Source: Saprospiraceae bacterium (GTDB lineage: Bacteria > Bacteroidota > Bacteroidia > Bacteroidales > JAIPBB01). Taken from it: DNA of 19,851 nucleotides. Location of the stretch: NCBI GenBank assembly GCA_021739805.1, contig JAIPBB010000054.1, positions 1 to 19,851 of the forward strand. The letters are read 5' to 3'. Below the pieces are notes generated by a model. That model did no database searches. It saw only the letters and a program-made list of their open reading frames with translations, and was not told the DNA's origin. The position numbers and the translations under genes are program-made. Positions 1 through 7,742 of this stretch are shown here, in pieces (the stretch's first letter is position 1; each line of letters opens with the position of its first letter).

Positions 1-195
1 GTCAAATATTGTACGCAGTTCAATTGGGGTAAAAGGTATATTGTGTTTTATATTTAAATTTTGTTCGATTGGTATTATCCAGATACGGAAAGTTCTTGGA
101 GTGACCTTATATTTTGCAGCTAATGAAGTAAGTGTTTCCGGCATATTAAATTTATTAAATCTATCTGTTGTTTTTGGTATGGAATCTACTTTCAT
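1..195 (-). CDS. Small putative HTH-like protein, 3' end cut by window edge
   Basis: Reading leftwards from an ATG at 193-195, 65 codons stay open to the first base, so the C-terminus lies outside the window. The product begins MKVDSIPKTT and contains LAAKYKVTPRTFRIWI around residues 25-40, followed by FTPIELRTIF around 55-64. The Tyr/Lys-Val-Thr-Pro-Arg-Thr-Phe-x-x-Trp arrangement resembles short helix-turn-helix-like proteins often seen near Bacteroidota mobile elements; I infer DNA binding from that and nothing more specific. A second Met at codon 18 is a possible start. It shares its strand with the integrase gene to the right and is probably cargo of the same element. Codon usage is AT-rich like its neighbours. 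The coding call is moderately supported; the function is tentative. Confidence 0.5.
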   Translation of the reverse strand, partial: MKVDSIPKTTDRFNKFNMPETLTSLAAKYKVTPRTFRIWIIPIEQNLNIKHNIPFTPIELRTIFD

Positions 196-578
196 TTTTG
201 CTTTGTTTTATTCAGCAATACAATATAAATTATTATGCTGATTATTTATTCTGTAAAGATAAATGAAAACTAATTATTCCGCAACACCCCGATTGTAGCG
301 TATTGCAGATGATTCACACTTCATGCCTAACATTGCATAATATTGCTTTATATTGCATCGTATTGCTTTACATTGCCGAATATAACTATGGAGTTATTAA
401 CAAAATATTTGTGTTTTGTTGATAAGTATTATGTGAAAGGTTAATTTTTATTTCAAATATGATGCTAATACAGTCATATTTCTTAAAAATTCCTGTCCAT
501 TTTCTACTATTATTTTGAAAATCCGAGAAATTCTTTAATGATTATTGAACTAAATATAAAAGGGATATAGAAAAACGA
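196..578. other. Intergenic region with 10-bp repeat, no gene seen
   Basis: This gap lies between the integrase stop and the small edge gene, both read leftwards. I see no convincing open frame. Its only notable content is the run of five 10-bp units at 331-380, listed separately. The rest is plain AT-rich sequence. Confidence 0.6.
331..380. repeat. Five tandem 10-bp units, YATTGCNNNN
   Basis: Five successive 10-bp units start at 331, 341, 351, 361 and 371. Each begins CATTGC or TATTGC and ends in four variable bases (ataa, ttta, atcg, ttta, cgaa). A single TATTGC lies further left at 301. The spacing is exact, close to one DNA helical turn, so each ATTGC core faces the same side of the helix. 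That is compatible with a protein-binding iteron-like site, but it also matches the word-like low-complexity tracts elsewhere in this window. Function is unknown. Confidence 0.75.
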
Positions 579-1721
579 TTATTTAAGATTATTCCATTTA
601 AGCATTTGTTCTTTCTTATCAGAAGCTATGATTTTTGCATAAATCTCTGTTACTTTTACTGAGCTATGTCCTAATAAATCTTTTACATATTCAATAGGAA
701 TTCCCAAACTTAAACTAATAGTAGCAAATGTATGTCTGGAAGTATGGAAAGTAAGATTCTTCTTTATTCCTGTATGATCAGCAGCTACTTTCAAATAATC
801 ATTAATTTTCTGATTACTTATAAGTTTCGGAAATACCAAATTACTCCGCACTTCTTGATTGTCATCAATATAGACCTTAGCAAACTTTGATAAAGGAATC
901 ATAATAGGCTTTGAAGTTTTATGTCGAATAATCCGAATCATATCTCCATCTATATCACTAAATTTTAGATTTTTTACATCAATATAGCTTAAGCCGGTAT
1001 AGCAACTAAAAAGATATGGCTTTAATGCTTTCTTTATTCTCTCAAATTCTGATGAATTATAATAATTCTCAAGTTTTTGTAACTCTTCCTGATTAAGATA
1101 GTCTCTTTGCCCCTCTTCATACTTATATTTTAATTTGGAACAAGGTGATTGTTTTATAACATCACGTAAACTAGCATCATTCAAAACAGAACATAGTTTC
1201 TTTAAATTAGCAGTTACAGTATTTGTAGCATTTTTTAAATCGTTAGATAAATGAGTTTGAAAATCGTTTAACATTTTAAAGTCAATATCATTAATCATAA
1301 GATTATCATAATTCGCACCAACGAACTGCTTAAACTTTCTTTCAACACTTAAATAATGTCGATGAGTTCCACTTCCAAAATTCTTTCTAACTAAGTAATC
1401 TTTAAAATAAAGATTAAAGTACTCCTTATTTTCAAAGAATAATTCTTCAAACAATTGAAAAGAGAATGTTGTTTCTGAAGTCTCAATATCAAATATCACT
1501 TTTTCAGCTTTATCAATAAAATTCTTTATAGCATGATTAATTTGCAAATGATTAGTGTGAGACTTTTTAACTAAGCCTTTTTTTGATTCAAAATCTTTTG
1601 CTTTTATATAATGACCTAGTGGATATCTTCCGACTTTCCTATTATTTGTTATTCTCATTAAAATAGTTCTTAAACCATCTTGTTTTTCGTAGCTGTGTAA
1701 AATCGCCTTAATAGATGTCAT
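579..1721 (-). CDS. Tyrosine recombinase/integrase, IntDOT-like
   Basis: Site-specific recombinase expected to integrate and excise a mobile element by strand exchange through a Tyr-DNA intermediate. From the Met chosen here (MTSIKAILHS...) the protein is 380 aa; an upstream ATG at 1743-1745 would add eight residues (numbers below use that longer form). An N-terminal arm-binding domain (about 10-75) and a SAM-like core-binding domain (about 105-200) precede the catalytic domain (about 215-380). Catalytic residues visible are Lys276 (HKT), His334 and Arg337 (HTSRHTF), His360 (LLGHSS) and Tyr369 (EIYAKI). The usual first Arg is replaced by Ser253 in YTGLSYIDVKNL, the substitution known from the CTnDOT integrase family. 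It points away from a tRNA-Arg 3' end, with TTGTGCAAC boxes upstream, consistent with integration at or near that tRNA. The start was chosen because family members usually begin directly before the arm domain and the longer start overlaps one of the repeated boxes. Confidence 0.93.
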   Translation of the reverse strand: MTSIKAILHSYEKQDGLRTILMRITNNRKVGRYPLGHYIKAKDFESKKGLVKKSHTNHLQINHAIKNFIDKAEKVIFDIETSETTFSFQLFEELFFENKEYFNLYFKDYLVRKNFGSGTHRHYLSVERKFKQFVGANYDNLMINDIDFKMLNDFQTHLSNDLKNATNTVTANLKKLCSVLNDASLRDVIKQSPCSKLKYKYEEGQRDYLNQEELQKLENYYNSSEFERIKKALKPYLFSCYTGLSYIDVKNLKFSDIDGDMIRIIRHKTSKPIMIPLSKFAKVYIDDNQEVRSNLVFPKLISNQKINDYLKVAADHTGIKKNLTFHTSRHTFATISLSLGIPIEYVKDLLGHSSVKVTEIYAKIIASDKKEQMLKWNNLK

Positions 1722-1733
1722 TTGATATATAAT

Positions 1734-1997
1734 TTTGTGTAACAATAATCCTTCAAATTCTAAAATATTTATAAATCTGCTCTACATCCATTGATAATCA
1801 GCAAATGCAGTTTGTAAAATTGTGCAACATTTAATTCACCATTTCATATAGGCAGATTTCGATATATTAAGTTTGATATTTTAAATTAAAATAATTGTAA
1901 TATTTTCACCATAAAACAAAATAAACTTTGATCAACATTGAAACTTTATAAGTCATTTTGTGCAACATTTGCATTTTTCGTGCAACTATTGTGCAAC
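1734..1997. promoter_or_regulatory. Putative integrase arm-type sites (TTGTGCAAC boxes)
   Basis: TTGTGCAAC occurs at 1820-1828, 1958-1966 and 1989-1997. A one-mismatch copy lies at 1978-1986 (TCGTGCAAC) and a weaker one, TTGTGTAAC, at 1734-1742 over the upstream ATG of the integrase gene. Short same-orientation repeats between an integrase gene and a tRNA 3' end are the usual arrangement of arm-type binding sites at an attachment region. The three right-hand copies cluster within 40 bp. That these bind this integrase is inference; the strand-exchange core cannot be located without the other end of the element. Confidence 0.5.
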
Positions 1998-2078
1998 AAA
2001 TATACGATAATCTATATTGATTTCACAAGATATTGTTTTAATAAAATTTCAACATGTCTCTAAAAGACTTGATATAAT

Positions 2079-2102
2079 TAAAAAAGCCCGCGATAACGGG
2101 CT
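2079..2102 (-). terminator. Rho-independent terminator of tRNA-Arg
   Basis: On the minus strand AGCCCG, a six-base loop and CGGGCT are followed by TTTTTT. The hairpin lies 26 bp past the encoded CCA end of tRNA-Arg. It is a textbook intrinsic terminator in the right orientation. Confidence 0.9.
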
Positions 2103-2128
2103 GAAATGTTTTTTTCGATATTTCATTA

Positions 2129-2205
2129 TGGTGATCCAGACAGGATTCGAACCTGTGACCCGCAGCTTAGAAGGCTGCTGCTCTATCCAGCTGAGCTACT
2201 GGACC
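2129..2205 (-). tRNA. tRNA-Arg (anticodon TCT)
   Basis: The minus strand reads GGTCCAG at the 5' end, pairing with CTGGATC at the 3' end, with a genomically encoded ACCA tail. The D-arm has AGCTCAG, the anticodon stem GCAGC/GCTGC encloses the loop CTTCTAA (anticodon TCT, reading AGA), and the T-arm is CAGGTTCGAATCCTG. All four arms pair. An integrase gene starts about 400 bp beyond its 3' end, making this the likely attachment target. Confidence 0.97.
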
Positions 2206-2246
2206 ATACAAAGTTTTTCAAAGATATAAAAAACTTCTATTTACAA

Positions 2247-2269
2247 AAAATGGAGCTAAACTCCATTTT
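2247..2269 (-). terminator. Hairpin terminator between the two tRNA genes
   Basis: A perfect inverted repeat with 9-bp arms (AAAATGGAG and CTCCATTTT) and a 5-base loop lies 1 bp past the tRNA-Pro 3' end. On the minus strand the second arm runs into TTTT. It probably terminates or processes the tRNA-Pro transcript. Confidence 0.7.
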
Positions 2270-2270
2270 G

Positions 2271-2345
2271 TCGGGGTGGCAGGATTCGAACCTGCGACCT
2301 CCTGCTCCCAAAGCAGGCGCGCTAACCGGACTACGCTACACCCCG
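2271..2345 (-). tRNA. tRNA-Pro (anticodon TGG)
   Basis: The minus strand starts CGGGGTG, pairing with CACCCCG before discriminator A; unlike tRNA-Arg, CCA is not encoded. The anticodon stem CCTGC/GCAGG encloses TTTGGGA (anticodon TGG), and the T-arm is GCAGGTTCGAATCCTGC. It lies 65 bp upstream of tRNA-Arg on the same strand and may be co-transcribed with it, although a hairpin separates them. Confidence 0.97.
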
Positions 2346-3250
2346 TGGTGTTAAATAAATAATGAACATCGAACCATGCGGAGTAAAGGAGAACTGATTA
2401 ATTCTCGTAATATCTTTAAATCGTTATTTAGGCATTATTTACAAATGCGTGAACATGATTTTGACATGATTAAAAAGAACACTTTTTCTACTTCAAATGT
2501 GCCTAAATGCACTAAAATTATTCCGGTGCAAAAATAGTAAAATTTTAACATGAAAAACAATTTGATTCTTTTTTTTAATCTTTTTGATAAATTCTATAAA
2601 TATTTATTAATCCTTTCTAAGTGATTTGTAAGAAACTAGTAATCTTAATCTGTTAAAACCTTGAAATATAGTAACAAAGAAATTTAAAACAAATTATATT
2701 TATTTATATAATCATTTTACTTTCGTACACTTTATGAATTTATATATTTATTATTTTAATGAAGAAAAGCCATAATAATTGTATTGATGTTATTATTTTC
2801 AAAAACATCCTAAAAACGAAAGAATATATTGACAATGATAAAAGCAGCTCAGAAAGAACTATGAACATTATAAGCCTGAAATTTATGAGTTTATAAAATA
2901 TCTTATATGTTTAAAATAAAATTCTGATAGTAATATTCATATTATGAATTAATAATAATGGATATCTCAAAAAACACCTATTGTTAACATATATTAATTA
3001 AAAAAAAATCAAAAGTTAACCCATAATAAAAACAAATCAGCTTTTTAGGGTGTAATTAAACAAATCGGCACGAATTATTATACAAAATAATGGTACTCGA
3101 ACATTGCATGGAGTAATTTATACAAAATTTATTTATTTTCAAAAGGCTGTAATCCAAGTGATAAAGCTTATTATGAGTAATAAAATCCCATTTATAAACA
3201 AATTTGTTGTAATGACAATATTAATGAAATAGCTTTACTTAACGATTCTA
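2346..3250. other. Gene-poor AT-rich region
   Basis: About 900 bp between the tRNA genes and the CHASE2 gene stop, with no frame I would defend. It holds a probable tRNA promoter near 2529-2560 and two short stretches (about 2369-2390 and 3093-3118) resembling decayed right halves of the 51-bp hairpin element found near 16.5 and 17.9 kb. A 45-codon frame at 2759-2896 exists but has no recognisable features. The rest is homopolymer-rich sequence. Confidence 0.6.
2529..2560 (-). promoter_or_regulatory. Putative Bacteroidota-type promoter facing the tRNA genes
   Basis: On the minus strand TTG, 21 bases and TATTTTTG fit the TTG/TAnnTTTG pattern, though the spacer is 1-2 bases longer than in the other promoters of this window. 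It is about 180 bp upstream of tRNA-Pro, so the assignment is tentative. Confidence 0.4.
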
Positions 3251-4549
3251 TTAATGCAATTTTCCTTTCAGCCCACCAAAATAAAATTTAGCCCCAATAT
3301 TTTTAATAAATCCAAAATACACTTCAAGATAATCAGCTGAAATTACAATTAACACAAAATAAAAAGCGGGTAATTGAATTTTATAATCAAATTTGCCGAA
3401 TATCATTACAATTGTAAAGAGTATTAAAAGCGACTCTATAATAATAATAATCTTTGTCAATCCATCGTACCAATCCTTTTTGAAATAATATATATATCGA
3501 AATAAGGCAAATGTCAAAAAAACTATTATCAATCCAATAATATGTCCAATCCATGCTGGTAACTTATTTATGTAGTTTCCTTGCAATATCATTCCGATGG
3601 TGTTTGCATGTATAACCACACCATACATATCAGGATTTGTTTTTCCAATATACTTAGGGTTAAGTGGTGTGAAAAATTTATCTTCACCTCCTTTATCATC
3701 AAGATTTCTACCTAAAAATCCCATTAAAACTATCTTGTCTCGGAAAATAGTGCCATCCAGGCTATCATTAAAAATATCTTTAATGTCAATAACTTTATAT
3801 CTTGGTTTTTTATCGTAATAAGCAATGTTCCCGAAGTAATTTATGTATTCGAAAGTGCTATTTCTTTTTTTGAGTTTGATCAAAGATTCTGGAGAATATA
3901 ACTCACATATTTTAACAGCAAATGACTCAATATTTTTGTTTTCTAGAGAGTCTTTAGCAAATGGTAAAAAAATGCGACATACTTTCATGTAGTTTTCTGT
4001 TTCATTATCACCTTCTTGGTTTGTTTTTAAATTTGTAAAACCAGGGTAGCCGTATTGAGCAAACTTTGGATGGCAAGTCTCCAAAAATTCAAACGAATTT
4101 GAGTCTGCATGATAGTTTATACCTTTTCCATAAAGGACTAAATTCTTAGTTTTAGATAAGGCATCCATTAACATGCTGTCTTGAAAAGCATCTTTTTCAT
4201 CTTCGAACTTAACATCAATCCCCACTACTTTTGGAGAGTATTGATTAATGATATTAAGCTCTGTTGCTATTCCGCCTCTGTCAAGAAAACCGATATTTAC
4301 AATTACAATGTTAGTATCAGTTTGTGGTTCACCTTTTACAACCTGCCTGTATTCATCATTTTTGTCAAATTGCGAATAAATAATATCTGTAAATTCAACA
4401 TCAGCAAAAGCATCGGATAAAGGATCAAGAAAATCGATATGAACAAATTTTATAACGAAAAAAAATAAAATAAAAATTATAATAATGGATAGAAAGTTAT
4501 CATAATGTAAAATTCTACTTTTGAATATTTTCTTTAAAAATTTCCGCAT
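3251..4549 (-). CDS. CHASE2-domain membrane protein without output domain
   Basis: Predicted inner-membrane protein of 432 aa. One hydrophobic segment at about 18-37 anchors the N-terminus. A long extracytoplasmic region (about 40-325) has CHASE2 features: DTNIVIVNIGFLDRGGIATELNII followed by SPKVVGIDVKF near the start, and FRDKIVLMGFLG with HANTIGMIL near the end. Three membrane segments follow at about 330-352, 362-385 and 392-415. CHASE2 domains are extracytoplasmic sensors normally joined to adenylate cyclase, kinase, GGDEF or protein kinase domains; here the protein ends about 17 residues after the last membrane segment. It may signal through a separate partner, or have another role. It is divergent from the GWxTD gene with 251 bp between starts. 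The family call is good; the ligand and output are unknown. Confidence 0.82.
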   Translation of the reverse strand: MRKFLKKIFKSRILHYDNFLSIIIIFILFFFVIKFVHIDFLDPLSDAFADVEFTDIIYSQFDKNDEYRQVVKGEPQTDTNIVIVNIGFLDRGGIATELNIINQYSPKVVGIDVKFEDEKDAFQDSMLMDALSKTKNLVLYGKGINYHADSNSFEFLETCHPKFAQYGYPGFTNLKTNQEGDNETENYMKVCRIFLPFAKDSLENKNIESFAVKICELYSPESLIKLKKRNSTFEYINYFGNIAYYDKKPRYKVIDIKDIFNDSLDGTIFRDKIVLMGFLGRNLDDKGGEDKFFTPLNPKYIGKTNPDMYGVVIHANTIGMILQGNYINKLPAWIGHIIGLIIVFLTFALFRYIYYFKKDWYDGLTKIIIIIESLLILFTIVMIFGKFDYKIQLPAFYFVLIVISADYLEVYFGFIKNIGAKFYFGGLKGKLH

Positions 4550-4744
4550 AGTATTATTTGATAATTTATGTTAAAAGCTTTGTTATTTTCAGAGTTGAAA
4601 GTTACAATAATAATGATTTGCCAATAATAATTTCCTGAAAATTATTTTTTTGATTAATTATACTTAAAACAAACACATTTCCCCAACCGTTAACTTATTA
4701 AATTCCACCTTAAACTGGTTTTTGTTTGTTTTGGTTAAATAGCT

Positions 4745-4776
4745 TTTGTAATATGCTCCTTATTATAGTATCTTTG
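4745..4776 (+). promoter_or_regulatory. Promoter of the GWxTD gene
   Basis: TTTG at 4745-4748 and TATCTTTG at 4769-4776, separated by 20 bases, match the Bacteroidota -33/-7 consensus. Transcription would begin near 4782, which supports the ATG at 4801 over upstream in-frame starts. Confidence 0.75.
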
Positions 4777-4800
4777 TGTTTAAATTTTAATATTTCACTC

Positions 4801-6264
4801 ATGAAAAAAATCTACCTTACTTTCTTACTAATACTTTTTGTTTCCATAAGTATTAAAGCTGAAAATCTTCAGGCTTACCTTTCATATTCCACCTTTGTTT
4901 CTACGGCTGACGGCCCCTATATTGAAACTTATTTAACTGTGATGGGAAGTAGTGTTCAATTAATAAAAAACTCTAATAATAAATTTCAAGGTACAATTGA
5001 AGTAACATTAATTTTCAAGAAAAATGATACTGTTGTCGATTTTAAAAAATATAATTTACTAAGTCCTGAAGTTGAAGATACGAGCAATATTAATTTCAGT
5101 TTCATCGACCAACAAAGGTTTTCACTGCCAAATGGAACTTACAATTTCGAGATTAAAATTGTTGACATAAACAATAACACTAAACCCTTCGAAAGCATAG
5201 AAAGTGTTTATATTTATTTTCCATCTGATAAAATATCAATTTCAGACATAGAACTTATTGAATCATTTAAAAAGTCGTCAGAGCAGAATATTTTAACTAA
5301 AAGCGGTTACGACCTTATACCCTATATTTTCAATTATTATCCCGAAAAAATCTCAAAACTCACCTTTTATGCAGAAATTTACAATACTGAAAAAATTATG
5401 GGTGAGAAAGAGAAATTCCTAATCACTTACTATATTGAATCCTTTGAAACTGCGAATTATATTGCAGGCTTAAGAAAATACAAAAAGGAAGTATCAGGAA
5501 ATGTCATTATTGCTTTCAATGAATTTGACTTAACCGACTTGCCATCTGGAAACTACAACCTGGTGATTGAAATCAGAACCAACGAGAATAAACTAATTAC
5601 AGACGGAAGAATCTTTTTCCAACGAAGCAATCCTAACATTAAAATTGATTATTCGGATATTGCATCAGTTGATGCAGAAAATAGTTTTGCAAGTCGTTAT
5701 ACTGATAAAGACAGTTTAGCAGGAATGATAAGAGCATTGAGTCCAATTTCTACAGAAATGGAAAAGATTTTTGCAGACAACCAAATAAAAAATGGTGATG
5801 TCGATATAATGCAAAAATATTTTTTACACTTTTGGACTAATCGTAATGAGCTAAATCCTGAAAAAGCATGGTATGATTATTCTATTGAACTAAAAAAGAC
5901 TGATAAGGAATTTGGAACCAGTATTAGAAGAGGGTATGAAACTGACCGTGGACGTGTGTATTTACAATATGGCCCACCAAATACTATGACAAAACAACCT
6001 AGCGAGCCAAGTGCTTATCCTTACGAAATATGGCATTTTTACAAATTAGGAAATCAAACTAATAAGAAGTTTGTTTTTTATAATCCTGATATGGCAACAA
6101 ACGATTATGAGTTAATTCATTCGGATGCAGTTGGTGAAATTTACAATTATAATTGGCAGGTGATGATTAATAAGAGAAATACTACAACAAACAGCATTGA
6201 CGATGAAACTGGCGTGAAACATTGGGGGAATAAATCGGAAGAGTTTTTTAGAAATCCGAGATAA
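4801..6264 (+). CDS. GWxTD domain-containing exported protein
   Basis: A 487-aa protein starting MKKIYLTFLLILFVSISIKA, a clear signal peptide, so it probably acts in the periplasm or at the outer membrane. Residues about 25-290 are beta-rich with no motif I can name. The C-terminal third holds the GWxTD domain: an FWTNRNELNPE stretch, then RRGYETDRGRVYLQYGPP with the signature at residues 378-382 (here GYETD instead of GWxTD), and an EIWHFY segment followed by KKFVFYNP. The domain is widespread in Bacteroidota, but its biochemical function is not established as far as I know. The start is set by the canonical promoter at 4745-4776 and by the signal peptide; a longer in-frame start at 4726 would lie upstream of the promoter. 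The stop is followed directly by the heptamer tract. Confidence 0.85.
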   Translation: MKKIYLTFLLILFVSISIKAENLQAYLSYSTFVSTADGPYIETYLTVMGSSVQLIKNSNNKFQGTIEVTLIFKKNDTVVDFKKYNLLSPEVEDTSNINFSFIDQQRFSLPNGTYNFEIKIVDINNNTKPFESIESVYIYFPSDKISISDIELIESFKKSSEQNILTKSGYDLIPYIFNYYPEKISKLTFYAEIYNTEKIMGEKEKFLITYYIESFETANYIAGLRKYKKEVSGNVIIAFNEFDLTDLPSGNYNLVIEIRTNENKLITDGRIFFQRSNPNIKIDYSDIASVDAENSFASRYTDKDSLAGMIRALSPISTEMEKIFADNQIKNGDVDIMQKYFLHFWTNRNELNPEKAWYDYSIELKKTDKEFGTSIRRGYETDRGRVYLQYGPPNTMTKQPSEPSAYPYEIWHFYKLGNQTNKKFVFYNPDMATNDYELIHSDAVGEIYNYNWQVMINKRNTTTNSIDDETGVKHWGNKSEEFFRNPR

Positions 6265-6280
6265 GGAAATTGGTTTGATG

Positions 6281-6587
6281 TTTCAAGTTGCAGGTTTCAG
6301 GTTTCGGGTTTAAGGTTTCGGGTTTCAGGATGCAAGATGCAGGATGCAAGATACAGGATGCAAGATACAGGATATGCAAGATACAGGATGCAAGATACAG
6401 GATGCAAGATACAGAATGCAAGATACAGGATTCAAGATACAAGATACAAGATACAAGAAACGAATAACAAGAAACGAGTAACGAGCAACGAGCAACGAGT
6501 AACGAGCAACGAGTAACAAGAAACGAGAAACGAGTAACGAGTAACGAGCAACGAGTAACAAGTAACGAGTAACCAGCAACTAGCAAT
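6281..6587. repeat. 307-bp heptamer tract with drifting words
   Basis: About 44 consecutive 7-bp units fill the gap between the GWxTD gene and the glycosyltransferase. The vocabulary changes along the tract: tttcagg/tttcggg units first, then aggatgc/aagatac, then gagtaac/gagcaac with occasional aagaaac. The 7-bp register is kept throughout except for one 9-bp unit (aggatatgc near 6370). Because 7 is not a multiple of 3, several frames stay open and give artificial repeats of the LLVTRYS type on the minus strand; these should not be annotated as genes. The same 7-bp words flank the 51-bp hairpins near 16.5 and 17.9 kb. Confidence 0.9.
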
Positions 6588-6678
6588 TTCCTGAAATGAA
6601 TTTTCTTAATGTTTTATTTTTTTGTTATTATCAAAACTTAATACGTAATTTAGCTCACATAATTTTTCAACTATATAT

Positions 6679-7698
6679 TTGAAAGTCGCAGTAGTCATAT
6701 TAAACTGGAATGGAAGGAAATTTCTTGAAAAATTTCTTCCAGGTGTTATAAAATATAATGCTGCATTTTCTGAGGTAATAATCGCCGACAATGATTCATC
6801 TGATGATTCGGTTGAATTCCTGAAAAAGAATTTCCCTACAATAAGAATAATTCAAAACGAAGAAAACGGAGGCTTTGCAAAAGGCTATAATGATGCTTTA
6901 AAATATGTTGAAGCAGAGTATTATGTCTTGCTAAATTCAGATATAGAAGTTACTAAAAATTGGATTGAGCCTGTAATTGAGCTAATGGATGCAGATGCAA
7001 ACATTGCTGTTTGCCAACCAAAATTACTTTCATACGATGAGCAAAATATGTTTGAATATGCAGGAGCTGCAGGAGGTTATCTAAGCAAATATGGATATCC
7101 GTTTTGTCGTGGACGATTGTTTCAAACTCTTGAAGAAGATAAGGGTCAGTATGATGATGTCAAGGAAGTTTTTTGGGCAACTGGAGCCTGTATGTTTGTA
7201 AGAGCAGAACTTTATCACAAATTTGGTGGCCTTGATGACGATTTCTTTGCTCATATGGAAGAAATTGATTTTTGCTGGAGATTGAAAAATATGGGATATA
7301 AAAGCATGTATTGCCCCTACTCTACTGTTTATCATGTTGGTGGAGGAACATTACCAAAACAATCATCAAGAAAAACATATCTTAACTTTAGAAACAACTT
7401 TATTCTACTCTATAAAAATCTTCCGTCGAAAAGAATATTTAGAGTATTTTGTGTAAGACTTGTTCTTGATGGAATTGCAGGTTTTAAATTTTTGCTTGAA
7501 GGTGGATTTAAAGACTTTTGGGCTGTTCTAAGAGCACACCTTTCATTCTATCGCACTTTAAGTAAAACAAAAGCAAAACGTAAGCTTCTCACACAAAATG
7601 AAGTAAGTCAAATCTACAATGGAAGCATAGTTCTGGATTATTTCTTAGGGGGAAAAAAGAAATTTACTGACCTTGATTCAGGGAAATTCTCAGAGTAG
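6679..7698 (+). CDS. Glycosyltransferase family 2
   Basis: A 339-aa inverting glycosyltransferase of GT-A fold, probably transferring a sugar onto a cell-surface polysaccharide or lipid carrier intermediate at the cytoplasmic membrane face. Visible motifs are VVILNWNG (5-12), IIADNDSSDDS (35-44) for the nucleotide, LLNSDIEV (84-91) as the DxD-equivalent, ATGACMFVRA (167-176), and the acidic FFAHMEEIDFCWR (189-201) followed by YHVGGGT. The pattern resembles rhamnosyltransferase-type GT2 enzymes. Translation appears to begin with TTG at 6679: an in-frame TAA at 6646 closes the frame upstream, there is no ATG between, and family members start MKVAVVILNWNG. A TATATTTG promoter-like motif overlaps that TTG. 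The SIMPL gene follows after 44 bp. Donor and acceptor cannot be told. Confidence 0.92.
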   Translation: MKVAVVILNWNGRKFLEKFLPGVIKYNAAFSEVIIADNDSSDDSVEFLKKNFPTIRIIQNEENGGFAKGYNDALKYVEAEYYVLLNSDIEVTKNWIEPVIELMDADANIAVCQPKLLSYDEQNMFEYAGAAGGYLSKYGYPFCRGRLFQTLEEDKGQYDDVKEVFWATGACMFVRAELYHKFGGLDDDFFAHMEEIDFCWRLKNMGYKSMYCPYSTVYHVGGGTLPKQSSRKTYLNFRNNFILLYKNLPSKRIFRVFCVRLVLDGIAGFKFLLEGGFKDFWAVLRAHLSFYRTLSKTKAKRKLLTQNEVSQIYNGSIVLDYFLGGKKKFTDLDSGKFSE

Positions 7699-7742
7699 AT
7701 TTCCTGTTATTTGTTTTAAAATTAAACCAAAAAAATATCATT

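Noticed and set aside
41..241. A 66-aa plus-strand frame at the left edge
   Set aside because: It lies opposite the HTH-like minus-strand gene, which has better protein character.
331..380. CRISPR array
   Set aside because: The units are 10 bp with 4-base variable parts; there are no 20-50 bp repeats and spacers, and no cas genes. The same applies to the 7- and 8-bp tracts.
2017..2354. Plus-strand frames across the tRNA genes
   Set aside because: They are antisense to two well-formed tRNAs; the translated tRNA sequence only looks like protein.
2759..2896. A 45-codon plus-strand frame, MKKSHNNCID...
   Set aside because: There is a weak promoter-like TACTTTCG upstream, but no recognisable motif, it is Lys/Asn/Ile-rich as random AT-rich DNA would be, and nothing supports translation.
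6248..6586. Long minus-strand open frames with LLVTRYS-type repeats
   Set aside because: They are translations of the 7-bp tract; two frames stay open at once and there is no promoter or conserved protein.
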